Source of the DNA: Thiorhodococcus drewsii AZ1
GTDB taxonomy: Bacteria; Pseudomonadota; Gammaproteobacteria; Chromatiales; Chromatiaceae
Length of the DNA stretch: 64,000 nt
Assembly: GCF_000224065.1 (NCBI RefSeq)
Contig: NZ_AFWT01000008.1
Span: forward strand, 1-64,000
Direction: 5' to 3'
Below, piece by piece: positions 43,503 to 51,981 of the stretch. Made by a program: the position numbers and the translations under genes. The notes under the pieces were generated by a model. That model was given only the letters and a program-made list of their open reading frames with translations, had not been told where the DNA came from and did no database searches. The number at the start of each line of letters is the position of its first letter. Position 1 is the first letter of the stretch.

Positions 43503-46334
43503 ATGCGCATGCTCGCCTCGAACCCGACCCTCATCTACTGGACGCTCGCCATACTCGTCTTGGTGTCCGTCGCCTTCCTGGTCGGCTGGCGCTTCAGACG
43601 GAACGCAATAAACAGACGGGCGGTCGCACGGACGCAGCCCCCCGCCGAGAGCCGTTCCTGGCACCAGCTCGATGCCGACCAGACGCTGACCGAGCTCGAG
43701 GTGACCGAGACGGGGCTCGAGACCTCGGAGGCACTCGCGCGTCTCGAGCGCCACGGCCCCAACCGGCTCCCCGAGCCCGAAACGCGCGGCCCGCTGATGC
43801 GCTTCCTGGCCCAGTTCCATAACGTCCTCATCTATGTGCTGCTCGCCGCCGGTGTGGTTACCGGGCTCCTGCAGCACTGGCTGGACGCCGGCGTCATCCT
43901 GGGCGTGGTGCTGATCAACGCGGCCATCGGCTTCGTCCAGGAGGGCAAGGCCGAGGATGCGCTGCGCGCCATTCGTCAGATGCTCTCGCCCCACGCCATG
44001 GCCTGGCGCGACGGACGTCTGACGACCCTGGACGCGGCCGATCTGGTGCCGGGCGACCTGGTGCAGTTGCAGTCCGGCGACAAGATCCCGGCCGACCTGC
44101 GGCTGCTGCGCGCCAAGGGCCTGCAGATCGAGGAGGCGGCCCTGACCGGCGAGTCCGTGCCGGTCGACAAGGTCGTGGGTGCGCTGCCGCTCGAGACGCC
44201 GCTCGCCGACCGTCGCTGCATGGCCTACTCGGGCACCCTGGTCACGCACGGGCAGGGGACCGGCATCGTGGTCGAGACCGGTGCGGAGACCGAGATCGGG
44301 CGCATCAGCGCCCTGGTGTCGGGGGTGGAGCAGCTGACGACGCCCCTGCTGCGCCAGATGGCCCAGTTCGGTCGCTGGCTCACCGCCGCCATCCTGGCGC
44401 TCGCGACCTTGACCTTCTGCTTCGGCGTCCTGGTCCGCGACTATACGGCCGCCGAGATGTTCCTGGCCGCAGTCGGGCTGGCGGTGGCGGCCATCCCCGA
44501 GGGATTGCCGGCCATCATGACCATCACGCTGGCGATCGGCGTGCGCCGCATGGCCGGGCGCAACGCCATCATCCGCCGGCTGCCGGCGGTCGAGACCCTG
44601 GGCACCGTGGGCGTCATCTGCTCGGACAAGACGGGCACCCTGACCCGCAACGAAATGACGGTGAGCCGTCTGCTGACCGCCGAACGCGCATTCACCCTCA
44701 GCGGCACCGGCTACGATCCGCACGGCGCCATCCTGCTCGACGGCGAATCCTACGCAACTCAGCAGGATCCCGTCCTGACCGAGGCCCTGCGCGCTGCGCT
44801 CCTGTGCAACGACGCCGCCCTGACCCCGGCCGAGGGCGAGTGGCGCGTCGAGGGCGATCCCATGGAGGGCGCCCTGCTGGTGGCGGGCATCAAGGGCGGT
44901 CTGGATCCCGAGATGCTCGCCAGTGAGTTGCCGCGCACGGATCTCATCCCCTTCGAGTCCGAGCACAAGTTCATGGCGACCCTGCATCACGACCATGTCG
45001 GCGAGTCCTTCATCTTCGTCAAGGGCGCGCCCGAGGCGCTGCTGGAGATGTGCTCCAGACAGCGGGTCGCGGGAGGAACGGCCGACATCGACCGCGCCTT
45101 CTGGCTCGAACGGATGGAGGGGCTGGCCGCGCAGGGTCAGCGGGTGCTGGCGATCGCGGCCCGGCCGGCGGAGCGGCATGCCACCGATCTGGTGTTCGAC
45201 GATCTGGGGCGGGATCTCGTCATGCTGGCCCTGGTTGGTCTCATGGATCCGCCGCGCGAGGAGGCGATCGCCGCCGTCGAGGTCTGCGCCCGTGCCGGCA
45301 TCCGGGTGAAGATGATCACGGGCGACCATGCCTCCACGGCCATGGCGATCGCGGGTCAGGTGGGGCTCGCCAATTCGAACGTCGTGCTCACCGGACGGGA
45401 TCTCGACGCCATGGACGAGGACACGCTGCGTCGGCGCGCCGAGGAGGTCGACGTCTACGCCCGGGTCACCCCGGAGCACAAGCTGCGCCTGGTGCAGCGG
45501 CTGCAGGAATCGGACCGGATCGTCGCCATGACCGGGGACGGCGTCAACGACGCCCCGGCGCTCAAGCGGGCCGACGTGGGCGTCGCCATGGGGATCAACG
45601 GCACCGAGGCGGCCAAGGAGGCGGCCGAGATGGTGCTCGCCGACGACAATTTCGCCTCCATCGCCAGCGCGGTCGAGGAGGGGCGCACGGTCTACGACAA
45701 CCTCAAGAAGGCCATCCTCTTCATCCTGCCGACCAATGGCGGCGAGGCGCTGGTGGTGCTGGGGGCCATCCTCTTCGGTTTCCATCAGTTCCCGCTGACC
45801 CCGGTCCAGATCCTCTGGGTCAACATGATCACGGCCGTGACCCTCGCCCTGGCGCTCGCCTTCGAGCCGCCCGAGCCGGGCGTCATGGGCCGTCCGCCGC
45901 GCAACGCCCGCGAGCCGGTGCTGACCCCGGCCTTCCTGTGGCGCATCGGCTATGTCTCTGTGATCCTCATGATCGGGACCTTCGGGCTCTTCCTCTGGGA
46001 GCTGGAGCGGGATGCGAGCATCGAGCAGGCGCGGGCGGTCGCCGTCAACACACTGGTCTTCTTCGAGATCTTCTATCTGCTCAATTCGCGCTACATCAAC
46101 GCGCCCGTGCTCAATCGCGCCGGACTCACGGGCAACCCCTACGTGCTGCTCGCGATTGGGCTGTTGGTCCTGTTCCAGCTCGCCTTCACCTATCTCGAGC
46201 CGATGCAGGCCCTGTTCGGCGTCGCCGCGATCGACTGGACTGTCTGGGTGCGCATCGTCCTGGTGACCTCCTCGGTGCTCTTCATCGTCGAGCTGGAGAA
46301 ATGGCTGACGCGCCGCAGACGGCTTGCTGATTGA
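43503..46334 (+). CDS. P-type cation-transporting ATPase (type II, Ca2+-ATPase-like)
   Basis: 943-aa P2-type pump. An extra N-terminal membrane helix (LIYWTLAILVLVSVAFLVGW) precedes the cation-ATPase N-domain (LEVTETGLETSEALARLERHGPN). The phosphorylation site is Asp375 in ICSDKTGTLTRN; the ion-site helix has AAIPEGLPAIMTI; the actuator has LTGESVPVDK; the hinge is MTGDGVNDAPALKRADVGVAMG. PEGLP together with a six-helix C-terminal domain points to Ca2+ or related cations, but the ion is not certain. It appears single, 129 bases after cobI. Confidence 0.9.
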   Translation: MRMLASNPTLIYWTLAILVLVSVAFLVGWRFRRNAINRRAVARTQPPAESRSWHQLDADQTLTELEVTETGLETSEALARLERHGPNRLPEPETRGPLMRFLAQFHNVLIYVLLAAGVVTGLLQHWLDAGVILGVVLINAAIGFVQEGKAEDALRAIRQMLSPHAMAWRDGRLTTLDAADLVPGDLVQLQSGDKIPADLRLLRAKGLQIEEAALTGESVPVDKVVGALPLETPLADRRCMAYSGTLVTHGQGTGIVVETGAETEIGRISALVSGVEQLTTPLLRQMAQFGRWLTAAILALATLTFCFGVLVRDYTAAEMFLAAVGLAVAAIPEGLPAIMTITLAIGVRRMAGRNAIIRRLPAVETLGTVGVICSDKTGTLTRNEMTVSRLLTAERAFTLSGTGYDPHGAILLDGESYATQQDPVLTEALRAALLCNDAALTPAEGEWRVEGDPMEGALLVAGIKGGLDPEMLASELPRTDLIPFESEHKFMATLHHDHVGESFIFVKGAPEALLEMCSRQRVAGGTADIDRAFWLERMEGLAAQGQRVLAIAARPAERHATDLVFDDLGRDLVMLALVGLMDPPREEAIAAVEVCARAGIRVKMITGDHASTAMAIAGQVGLANSNVVLTGRDLDAMDEDTLRRRAEEVDVYARVTPEHKLRLVQRLQESDRIVAMTGDGVNDAPALKRADVGVAMGINGTEAAKEAAEMVLADDNFASIASAVEEGRTVYDNLKKAILFILPTNGGEALVVLGAILFGFHQFPLTPVQILWVNMITAVTLALALAFEPPEPGVMGRPPRNAREPVLTPAFLWRIGYVSVILMIGTFGLFLWELERDASIEQARAVAVNTLVFFEIFYLLNSRYINAPVLNRAGLTGNPYVLLAIGLLVLFQLAFTYLEPMQALFGVAAIDWTVWVRIVLVTSSVLFIVELEKWLTRRRRLAD

Positions 46335-46355
46335 TCGTCGTTACGGGGGGTAAGA

Positions 46356-47237
46356 ATGGCTGTGAACACGGAATTCGACGCGTCGACCGATTGGAAGGGC
46401 GAGCTGCTCGACCCCAAGAACGACTATGTCTTCAAGCGCGTCTTCGGCGAGGATCCCGCCTTGCTGGTGTCGCTGATCAACGATCTGCGTCCCGACCTGC
46501 CCGAGATTCGGTCGGTGGAGATCCTAAATCCGGGCATCAACGCCGAGGAACTGCGCGGCAAATACATCGTCCTCGACGTCCTCGCGCGCGATGCCGAGGG
46601 ACACGCCTACAATGTCGAGATCCAGGTGCGCCGTTACGGGGCCTGGCATCAGCGGGCGCTCTACTACCTGGCGCGGATGCTGGCGTCTCAACTGGACGCG
46701 GGCGAGGACTACGACCGGCTACGTGCGGCGGTCGGGATCCATCTCCTGGATTTCGACCTCTTTACGGAGACGCCCGAACAATGCGCTCAAGCCCTGTGGC
46801 GGTTCGAGATGCGCGACGGGCATCAGCCGCAAGTAACCTTGGGAAACCAGCTTCAGCTGTCCCTGGTCGAGCTGAAGAAGGCGGATCGTCTGAGACAGGG
46901 GACGGGGCCATTGGCTGACTGGGTGAGCTTCTTCGAGCATTGGCGGGAGGAACAGATCATGACTGAGATCGAGCATGCGCCGATTCGCGAGGCGCTGAAT
47001 CGGGTACGTCGGCTGAGTGCGGACGAGGAGGCGCGACGGATAGCCTTCGTGCGCGAGCGGGCGCTGCGCGACGAGGTGTCCTTGCTGAATGAGGCGCGTG
47101 AGGAAGGACGAGAGGAAGGACGGCTGGAAACGGCCCGAAATACCGCCCGTAATCTCATCGCGCTAGGTGGCCTCAGCGATGGACAGATAGCGCAGGCGAC
47201 CGGTCTGCCCCTCGAGCAGGTCGAGGCACTGCATTAG
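46356..47237 (+). CDS. Rpn-family PD-(D/E)XK nuclease (recombination-promoting nuclease/putative transposase)
   Basis: 293 aa. The N-terminus LLDPKNDYVFKRVFGEDPALLVSLINDL and the active-site run VLDVLARDAEGHAYNVEIQVR (D-x(n)-E-x-Q) are the hallmarks of this family. The C-terminal part has a charged repeat (REEGREEGRLETARNTARNLI) and the closing motif LSDGQIAQATGLPLEQVEAL. Rpn proteins are horizontally spread nucleases that promote RecA-independent recombination. The gene is complete and sits between a pump and two GTPases inside a split corrin cluster. Confidence 0.88.
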   Translation: MAVNTEFDASTDWKGELLDPKNDYVFKRVFGEDPALLVSLINDLRPDLPEIRSVEILNPGINAEELRGKYIVLDVLARDAEGHAYNVEIQVRRYGAWHQRALYYLARMLASQLDAGEDYDRLRAAVGIHLLDFDLFTETPEQCAQALWRFEMRDGHQPQVTLGNQLQLSLVELKKADRLRQGTGPLADWVSFFEHWREEQIMTEIEHAPIREALNRVRRLSADEEARRIAFVRERALRDEVSLLNEAREEGREEGRLETARNTARNLIALGGLSDGQIAQATGLPLEQVEALH

Positions 47238-47282
47238 GCTCCGCCGTTGCGTGCGGGAATCGCTGACACCAAGGAGTTGTCG

Positions 47283-48422
47283 ATGGACGATGCCCTGGAG
47301 CAGGCCCGTCGCTGGGTCGATGCCGATGCGCCGGTTCTCTGGCTCTTGGGCAATACGCAATCCGGCAAGACCAGCATCCTGGCCGAGATCACGGGGCAGG
47401 GGCATGACGAGGTCGGCCGGGGCTATCGGCCGATGACGCGCGAGAGCCGTCTCTACGCCTTCCCGCCGGATCGGCCGGTGCTGCGCGTGCTCGACACCCG
47501 AGGTCTGGCGGACAGCGCGGACGAGGATGCCTCCGAGGATCTGGATCGGGCGCGGGAGCAGGCGCATCTGCTGGTCGTGGTGGTGCGGGTCGAGGATCTG
47601 GAGATCGGCGAGATCCTGGAGGTGGTCCTTCAGACCCGTCGGCAGCATCCGCGGTTGCCACTCATCGTCGCCCAGACCTGTCTGCATCATCTCTACGGAG
47701 CGGATGACCGGCATCCCGAGCCCTATCCGTTCGACGGAACCGACGACGACCGGCATCGGACCGGGGGTTCGGTCGAGTTCGGACGCTGCATCCTGGCCCA
47801 GCGCAGGCTGTTCACCGACATCAAGGGGGAGCCGCCGCACTTCGTACCGCTCGATTTCACGCGACCCGAGCAAGGGGTTCTGCCGGCGGATTACGGCGCC
47901 GAGCGGTTGTGGGATCTGCTCGAACGGGCGCTGCCGGAGGTGGCCGAAGAGCTGCGTCTGAACCGCGCCTCAGAGGAGAGCATCCGCGCCCGGGTGATCT
48001 TGCCCTACGCCATGGCGGCGGCGGCCGCGAACGCGGTGCCCGTGCCCCTGCTCGGCGGCCTGGGCGCGGCCAGCCTGCAGTCGGCGATGGTGGTCCGGAT
48101 CGCCCGTCGACTGGGCTGCACCGGCGACTTCACGGCCCTGTGGCGCGAGCTGGTGGGTGCACTCGGCGCCGGGTTCCTGGCCGGCTTCGGCGGCAGCTGG
48201 ACGGCGCAGCAGGTGCTCAAGCTCGGACTCGGCTGGGGCACCGCGGTGGTCGCCTCCTGGACCTTCGCCATCTCCTGGGCGATCGGCGAGGCTGCGCTCT
48301 ATTACTTCGGCGAGAAGGCCGCGGGACAGGCGCCGGATCGGGAGGCGCTACGCGCCCGCTACCGCGCGGCGCTGAGCGAGGCGCGGGCCACCTACAAGCC
48401 GCCCAAGGCTGGGCCGCCATGA
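47283..48422 (+). CDS. Membrane-associated P-loop GTPase with hydrophobic C-domain, unknown function
   Basis: 379 aa from the ATG at 47283. The G1 loop is LGNTQSGKTS (about 25-34) and G3 is DTRGLAD (about 73-79). The canonical NKxD G4 is missing; IVAQTCLHHLYG stands at that place, a variant seen in some uncharacterised bacterial GTPases. The C-terminal third has hydrophobic segments (AVPVPLLGGLGAASLQSAMV, GWGTAVVASWTFAISWAIG) like DUF697/YcjF-type membrane regions. It is followed after 13 bases by a second GTPase, so the pair is one functional unit. Confidence 0.75.
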   Translation: MDDALEQARRWVDADAPVLWLLGNTQSGKTSILAEITGQGHDEVGRGYRPMTRESRLYAFPPDRPVLRVLDTRGLADSADEDASEDLDRAREQAHLLVVVVRVEDLEIGEILEVVLQTRRQHPRLPLIVAQTCLHHLYGADDRHPEPYPFDGTDDDRHRTGGSVEFGRCILAQRRLFTDIKGEPPHFVPLDFTRPEQGVLPADYGAERLWDLLERALPEVAEELRLNRASEESIRARVILPYAMAAAAANAVPVPLLGGLGAASLQSAMVVRIARRLGCTGDFTALWRELVGALGAGFLAGFGGSWTAQQVLKLGLGWGTAVVASWTFAISWAIGEAALYYFGEKAAGQAPDREALRARYRAALSEARATYKPPKAGPP

Positions 48423-48435
48423 GGATTCGAGAGCC

Positions 48436-50022
48436 ATGACGGAGATCTCCATCTGGGAGCAGCTGCGTGTGCATCACAGACGTGCGATCTGGCTGCTGTC
48501 GCTGGCCGCGCTGCTGATCCTGATCCCCTGGGCGACCGGGCTGGCGGTCGGGGTCTGGTATCTGTCTCAGCAGGGGTGGGCCTGGTACTGGTGGGCGGGA
48601 ACCCTGGTGCTGGGTCTTCTGGCCCTGTTGGTGCTGCGACGTCTGATGTTGCGGCCAGGAAGGCCGGTTCGAACGCTGCGGGACGCCATGCCGGGCGCCT
48701 CGGCGGCCGAGCGGCGCGCGCGCGAGGCCCTGCGCCGGCGCGCCGATGCCATGGACGCGGAGGATCTGAGCGACCTGCAGGCGCTGGTCGATCTCGTCAC
48801 GGGCGCCGTCCGGGACGTCGCCGAGGCCTATTCCCCGAAGGATCCCACCGCCCTCTGGCGCTTCACGCTGCCGGAGCTGCTGCTGATGACCGAGGATCTG
48901 ACCCAACGGGTGCGCGGGACGCTCCTGGTCGACTTCCCCGTGCTTCGACACGTCGAGTTGTCCTGGATCGTGACCCTGGTCGGTGTGGTCGATCCCCTCG
49001 GCAAGCTGGCGAATCTCTATTCCGTGCTGCGCTGGGTCAACCCGGGCAGCGCCTTCGTTTCCGTGCTGCGCGGCCGTCTGGCCGAGCAGGCCCTGAAGGG
49101 CGTCAGCGATTCCGCCAAGGTGCAGCTGGGCGTGATCCTGATCGAGCAGACGGGGGATACGGCCATTCGGCTCTATTCCGGTGCCTATCGCCGCCGAGCC
49201 GAGGAACGGCTGCCGACGGCGCCCGAGACGGTCGCGGACGGACCGGAGGAGCCCTTGACCCTGCTGCTCGCCGGACGGCGCAACGTCGGCAAGTCGGCCC
49301 TCATCAACGCGCTGCTCGACAAGGCACGCGAGCCGGTGGGTCTGCTGACACCGCCCGCCCAGGGCTGCCGCGCCTACGCGCTGCGCTCCGAGCAGGCCGG
49401 CGATCTCGTTCTCGTCGACTGTCCCGGCGTCCAGGGTGGCGGCAAGGAGCCCTGGCTCGCCCAGGCGGCGAAGAGCGATCTGGTGCTCTGGGTCGCCGCC
49501 GCCAACCGCGCCGACCGTGCCGCCGATCAGCGTGCCCTCAGGGCGCTCGATGCATTGACCGAAGGCAAGCCCCACCTGCGTCCGGTGCCGCGCATCCTGG
49601 TGCTGACCCATGCCGACAAGCTGGGTCCGCCACTGGAATGGGAGCCGCCCTACGAGATCGCGGAGGGCGACCGACCCAAGGAGCGCGAGATGCGCGAGTC
49701 ACGCCGGGCGGCCTGCGAGCAGCTGGGCATGTCCGAGACAGGCTGTGCCCTGATCGCCATCCCACCCGGTCTGCCCCTCTGGAACGCGGACGATCTCTAT
49801 CGGGCGATTCGAGAGGCCCTGCCGCAGGCACGGCAGAAACAGCTGGAGCGCGGGATGGCAAAGGACGGCTGGCTCCGAAGGGTGCGGGACACGACCGGCA
49901 GCATCCCGGGAGCCGTCGACCGATCGCGCCGATTCGGCCGCCGTTGGCTCGACCGGACGGTCGGAAAGGCCGCAAGTCGTATCGCGGACACGCTGTCCGA
50001 CAGGGAAGGGGACAAGGAATGA
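48436..50022 (+). CDS. Membrane-anchored GTPase (second of a pair), unknown function
   Basis: 528 aa. Two N-terminal membrane helices (about 19-42 and 50-68) are followed by a helical linker rich in Arg and a region with a hydrophobic central part (VDFPVLRHVELSWIVTLVGV). The G domain (about 270-440) has G1 AGRRNVGKSALIN, G3 DCPGVQ and a G4-like LTHADKLG, and ends in a basic tail. It resembles 50S-binding-type/YcjX-like GTPases only in the G domain. With the upstream gene it makes a two-GTPase membrane module. Confidence 0.78.
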   Translation: MTEISIWEQLRVHHRRAIWLLSLAALLILIPWATGLAVGVWYLSQQGWAWYWWAGTLVLGLLALLVLRRLMLRPGRPVRTLRDAMPGASAAERRAREALRRRADAMDAEDLSDLQALVDLVTGAVRDVAEAYSPKDPTALWRFTLPELLLMTEDLTQRVRGTLLVDFPVLRHVELSWIVTLVGVVDPLGKLANLYSVLRWVNPGSAFVSVLRGRLAEQALKGVSDSAKVQLGVILIEQTGDTAIRLYSGAYRRRAEERLPTAPETVADGPEEPLTLLLAGRRNVGKSALINALLDKAREPVGLLTPPAQGCRAYALRSEQAGDLVLVDCPGVQGGGKEPWLAQAAKSDLVLWVAAANRADRAADQRALRALDALTEGKPHLRPVPRILVLTHADKLGPPLEWEPPYEIAEGDRPKEREMRESRRAACEQLGMSETGCALIAIPPGLPLWNADDLYRAIREALPQARQKQLERGMAKDGWLRRVRDTTGSIPGAVDRSRRFGRRWLDRTVGKAASRIADTLSDREGDKE

Positions 50023-50099
50023 TGATGTCCCCGACGCTCCGCGAATCCCGGTCCCTGGTCTGCCGCACTTTGGTATCCTTGCCCGCTCGCCAGGGGCCG

Positions 50100-50118
50100 A
50101 TATCCAGGCCCTGGATAT
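50100..50118. promoter_or_regulatory. Perfect 19-base palindrome upstream of bciA
   Basis: ATATCCAGG-C-CCTGGATAT lies 33 bases before the bciA ATG, in the 129-base gap after the GTPase gene. It has the size and position of a repressor or activator operator. It does not match the TGT-N12-ACA site of PpsR/CrtJ. Confidence 0.5.
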
Positions 50119-50151
50119 GAATCTCACGCCTACAACAAGGGGCTCTCTCCG

Positions 50152-51147
50152 ATGAATGCTAGCGATACCAGGCGACCCCGTCGCGTCCTCATGGTCGGGG
50201 GGACAGGCACCATCGGTCGCGCCACCGTTTCCGCTTTGGTGGCACGGGGTCACGAGGTCGTCTGTATCGTCCGTCCCCGAGCCTCGAAGCAGGAGCGGCC
50301 CATGGACTTCCTGCAGGGGGCCGAGGTGCGTCTCGCCGACGTGACCGATCCCGACTCATTGGCCGAGCATGGATTCTGCGGGGAGCGCTTCGATGCGGTG
50401 GTGTCCTGTCTCGCCTCGCGGACGGGTGAGCCGCGCGACGCCTGGGCGATCGATCATGGGGCGCACATGGTCCTGCTCGAACAGGCGAAGGCCGCGGGCG
50501 CGACCCAGATGGTGCTGCTGTCGGCGATCTGCGTGCAGCGGCCCCGGCTGGCCTTCCAGCAAGCCAAGCTCGCCTTCGAGCAGGCGCTGATGGCGTCGGG
50601 GCTGACCTACTCGATCGTACGCCCGACCGCCTTCTTCAAATCGCTGGCGGGGCAGGTGGCCCGGGTCCAGCAAGGGAAGCCTTATCTGCTGTTCGGCGAC
50701 GGTCGGCTGACCGCCTGCAAGCCGATCAGCGACGCGGATCTGGCGGCCTATCTCGCGGACTGTCTGGAGGATCCCTCGCTGCAGAACAGGGTCCTTCCGA
50801 TCGGCGGGCCGGGTCCGGCGATCACCCCGATCGAGCAGGGACAGTTCCTGTTCGATCTGCTCGGCCGCGAGCCGAGGTTCAAGCAGGTGCCGGTCGGGTT
50901 CATCAGCGGTATCGCGGCGGTCCTGGGGGCGCTGGGCAAGGTCGTTCCGCCGCTGGCCGTCAAGGCCGAGCTGGCCCGTATCGGCCATTATTACGCGACC
51001 GAATCCATGCTGGTGCTCGACCCCGAGACCGATCGCTACGATGCGGATGCCACGCCCGAGACCGGCCGAGACACCCTGTTCGACTATTACCGCCAACTCG
51101 TCGAGGGGACCGAGACGGCCGAACGCGGCGAGCATGCGGTGTTCTGA
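50152..51147 (+). CDS. bciA: Divinyl (proto)chlorophyllide a 8-vinyl-reductase, BciA type
   Basis: 331-aa NADPH-dependent SDR enzyme that reduces the 8-vinyl group in bacteriochlorophyll synthesis. The N-terminal nucleotide motif is VLMVGGTGTIGRATVSAL. The C-terminal run ARIGHYYATESMLVLDPETD and RYDADATPETGRDTLFDYY is diagnostic of BciA. It uses NADPH, unlike the Fe-S enzyme BciB. Its presence is the clearest sign that the organism is phototrophic. It lies directly upstream of the cbiG-cobJ pair (69-base gap). Confidence 0.92.
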   Translation: MNASDTRRPRRVLMVGGTGTIGRATVSALVARGHEVVCIVRPRASKQERPMDFLQGAEVRLADVTDPDSLAEHGFCGERFDAVVSCLASRTGEPRDAWAIDHGAHMVLLEQAKAAGATQMVLLSAICVQRPRLAFQQAKLAFEQALMASGLTYSIVRPTAFFKSLAGQVARVQQGKPYLLFGDGRLTACKPISDADLAAYLADCLEDPSLQNRVLPIGGPGPAITPIEQGQFLFDLLGREPRFKQVPVGFISGIAAVLGALGKVVPPLAVKAELARIGHYYATESMLVLDPETDRYDADATPETGRDTLFDYYRQLVEGTETAERGEHAVF

Positions 51148-51216
51148 ACCCCGCCCGATGGCAGGGACTACCCTCGACATTCTCCTCGCCGACGCTGGGA
51201 TCCGGCTCGAGCGGCC

Positions 51217-51981
51217 ATGATCGACGCTCCCAATCGAGCGGGCGATGTCCCCTCATCTTTGATGCTGATCGCCCTCAGCCGTCCTGGCGTCCTGCAGCTG
51301 TGCCGGCTGGCGTGCGCCCTGCCTCGGGCGTCGATACTCGTCGGCGAGCGCCATCTGGACCTGATCGAGGGGCTCGAGAATCCGGCCGAAGGCATTGAGG
51401 GAGGCTTGGGCGCGCGGGTTCCAGCTCTCATGAGCGGCTTCGATCAGCTGGTATTTTTCCTCTCGGTCGGTGCCGTGGTACGTCTGATCGCGCCGCATCT
51501 GCGCTCCAAACACCGGGATCCAGGGGTGCTCGCGGTCGACGCCGGGGCGCGCTTCGTGGTGCCCCTGGTCTCGGGGCATATCGGCGGTGCCAACGCCTTC
51601 GCCGAGCGCGTGGCAGGGATGCTGGGCGCGACCGCGGTGATCACCACGGCCTCAGAGGCCGTCGAGACCATCGCCGTCGATATCCTCGGGCGTGAGCTGG
51701 GCTGGCGGGTCGAGGCGCCCGAGATCAATCTCAGGCGCGCCGCCGCCTCGGTCGTCGACGGCGAGCCGGTCGTGCTGATCCAGGAGACGGGCGCGCGCGA
51801 TTGGTGGCGCGGCCCCGGCCCGCTGCCCGACAACATCTGCGTGAGGAGCGCCCTGGACGGTCTGGATCTGGACCGCTTCCGGGCCGTGCTGCTCGTCACC
51901 GGGCGCCGGATCCCAGCGGATCTTCGTCAGCGGCTGGGTGAGCGGCTGGTGGTCTATCGTCCCGAGGGGCATCGAACATGA
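51217..51981 (+). CDS. cbiG: Cobalt-precorrin 5A hydrolase CbiG, without the C-terminal domain
   Basis: 254 aa. CbiG opens the delta-lactone of precorrin-5A. The core is present: VFFLSVGAVVRLIAPHLRSK, DPGVLAVDAGARFVVPLVSG, HIGGANAFAERVAG and VITTASEAVETIAVD. The chain ends at about residue 254 without the CobE-like C-terminal domain of full-length CbiG, so that domain is absent or encoded elsewhere. It overlaps cobJ by 4 bases (ATGA). Confidence 0.85.
   Translation: MIDAPNRAGDVPSSLMLIALSRPGVLQLCRLACALPRASILVGERHLDLIEGLENPAEGIEGGLGARVPALMSGFDQLVFFLSVGAVVRLIAPHLRSKHRDPGVLAVDAGARFVVPLVSGHIGGANAFAERVAGMLGATAVITTASEAVETIAVDILGRELGWRVEAPEINLRRAAASVVDGEPVVLIQETGARDWWRGPGPLPDNICVRSALDGLDLDRFRAVLLVTGRRIPADLRQRLGERLVVYRPEGHRT

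Noticed and set aside
43467-45785. 772-codon minus-strand frame opposite the P-type ATPase
   Set aside because: The plus strand encodes all P-type ATPase motifs in order; the antisense frame is rich in His, Gly, Gln and Arg with no motif.
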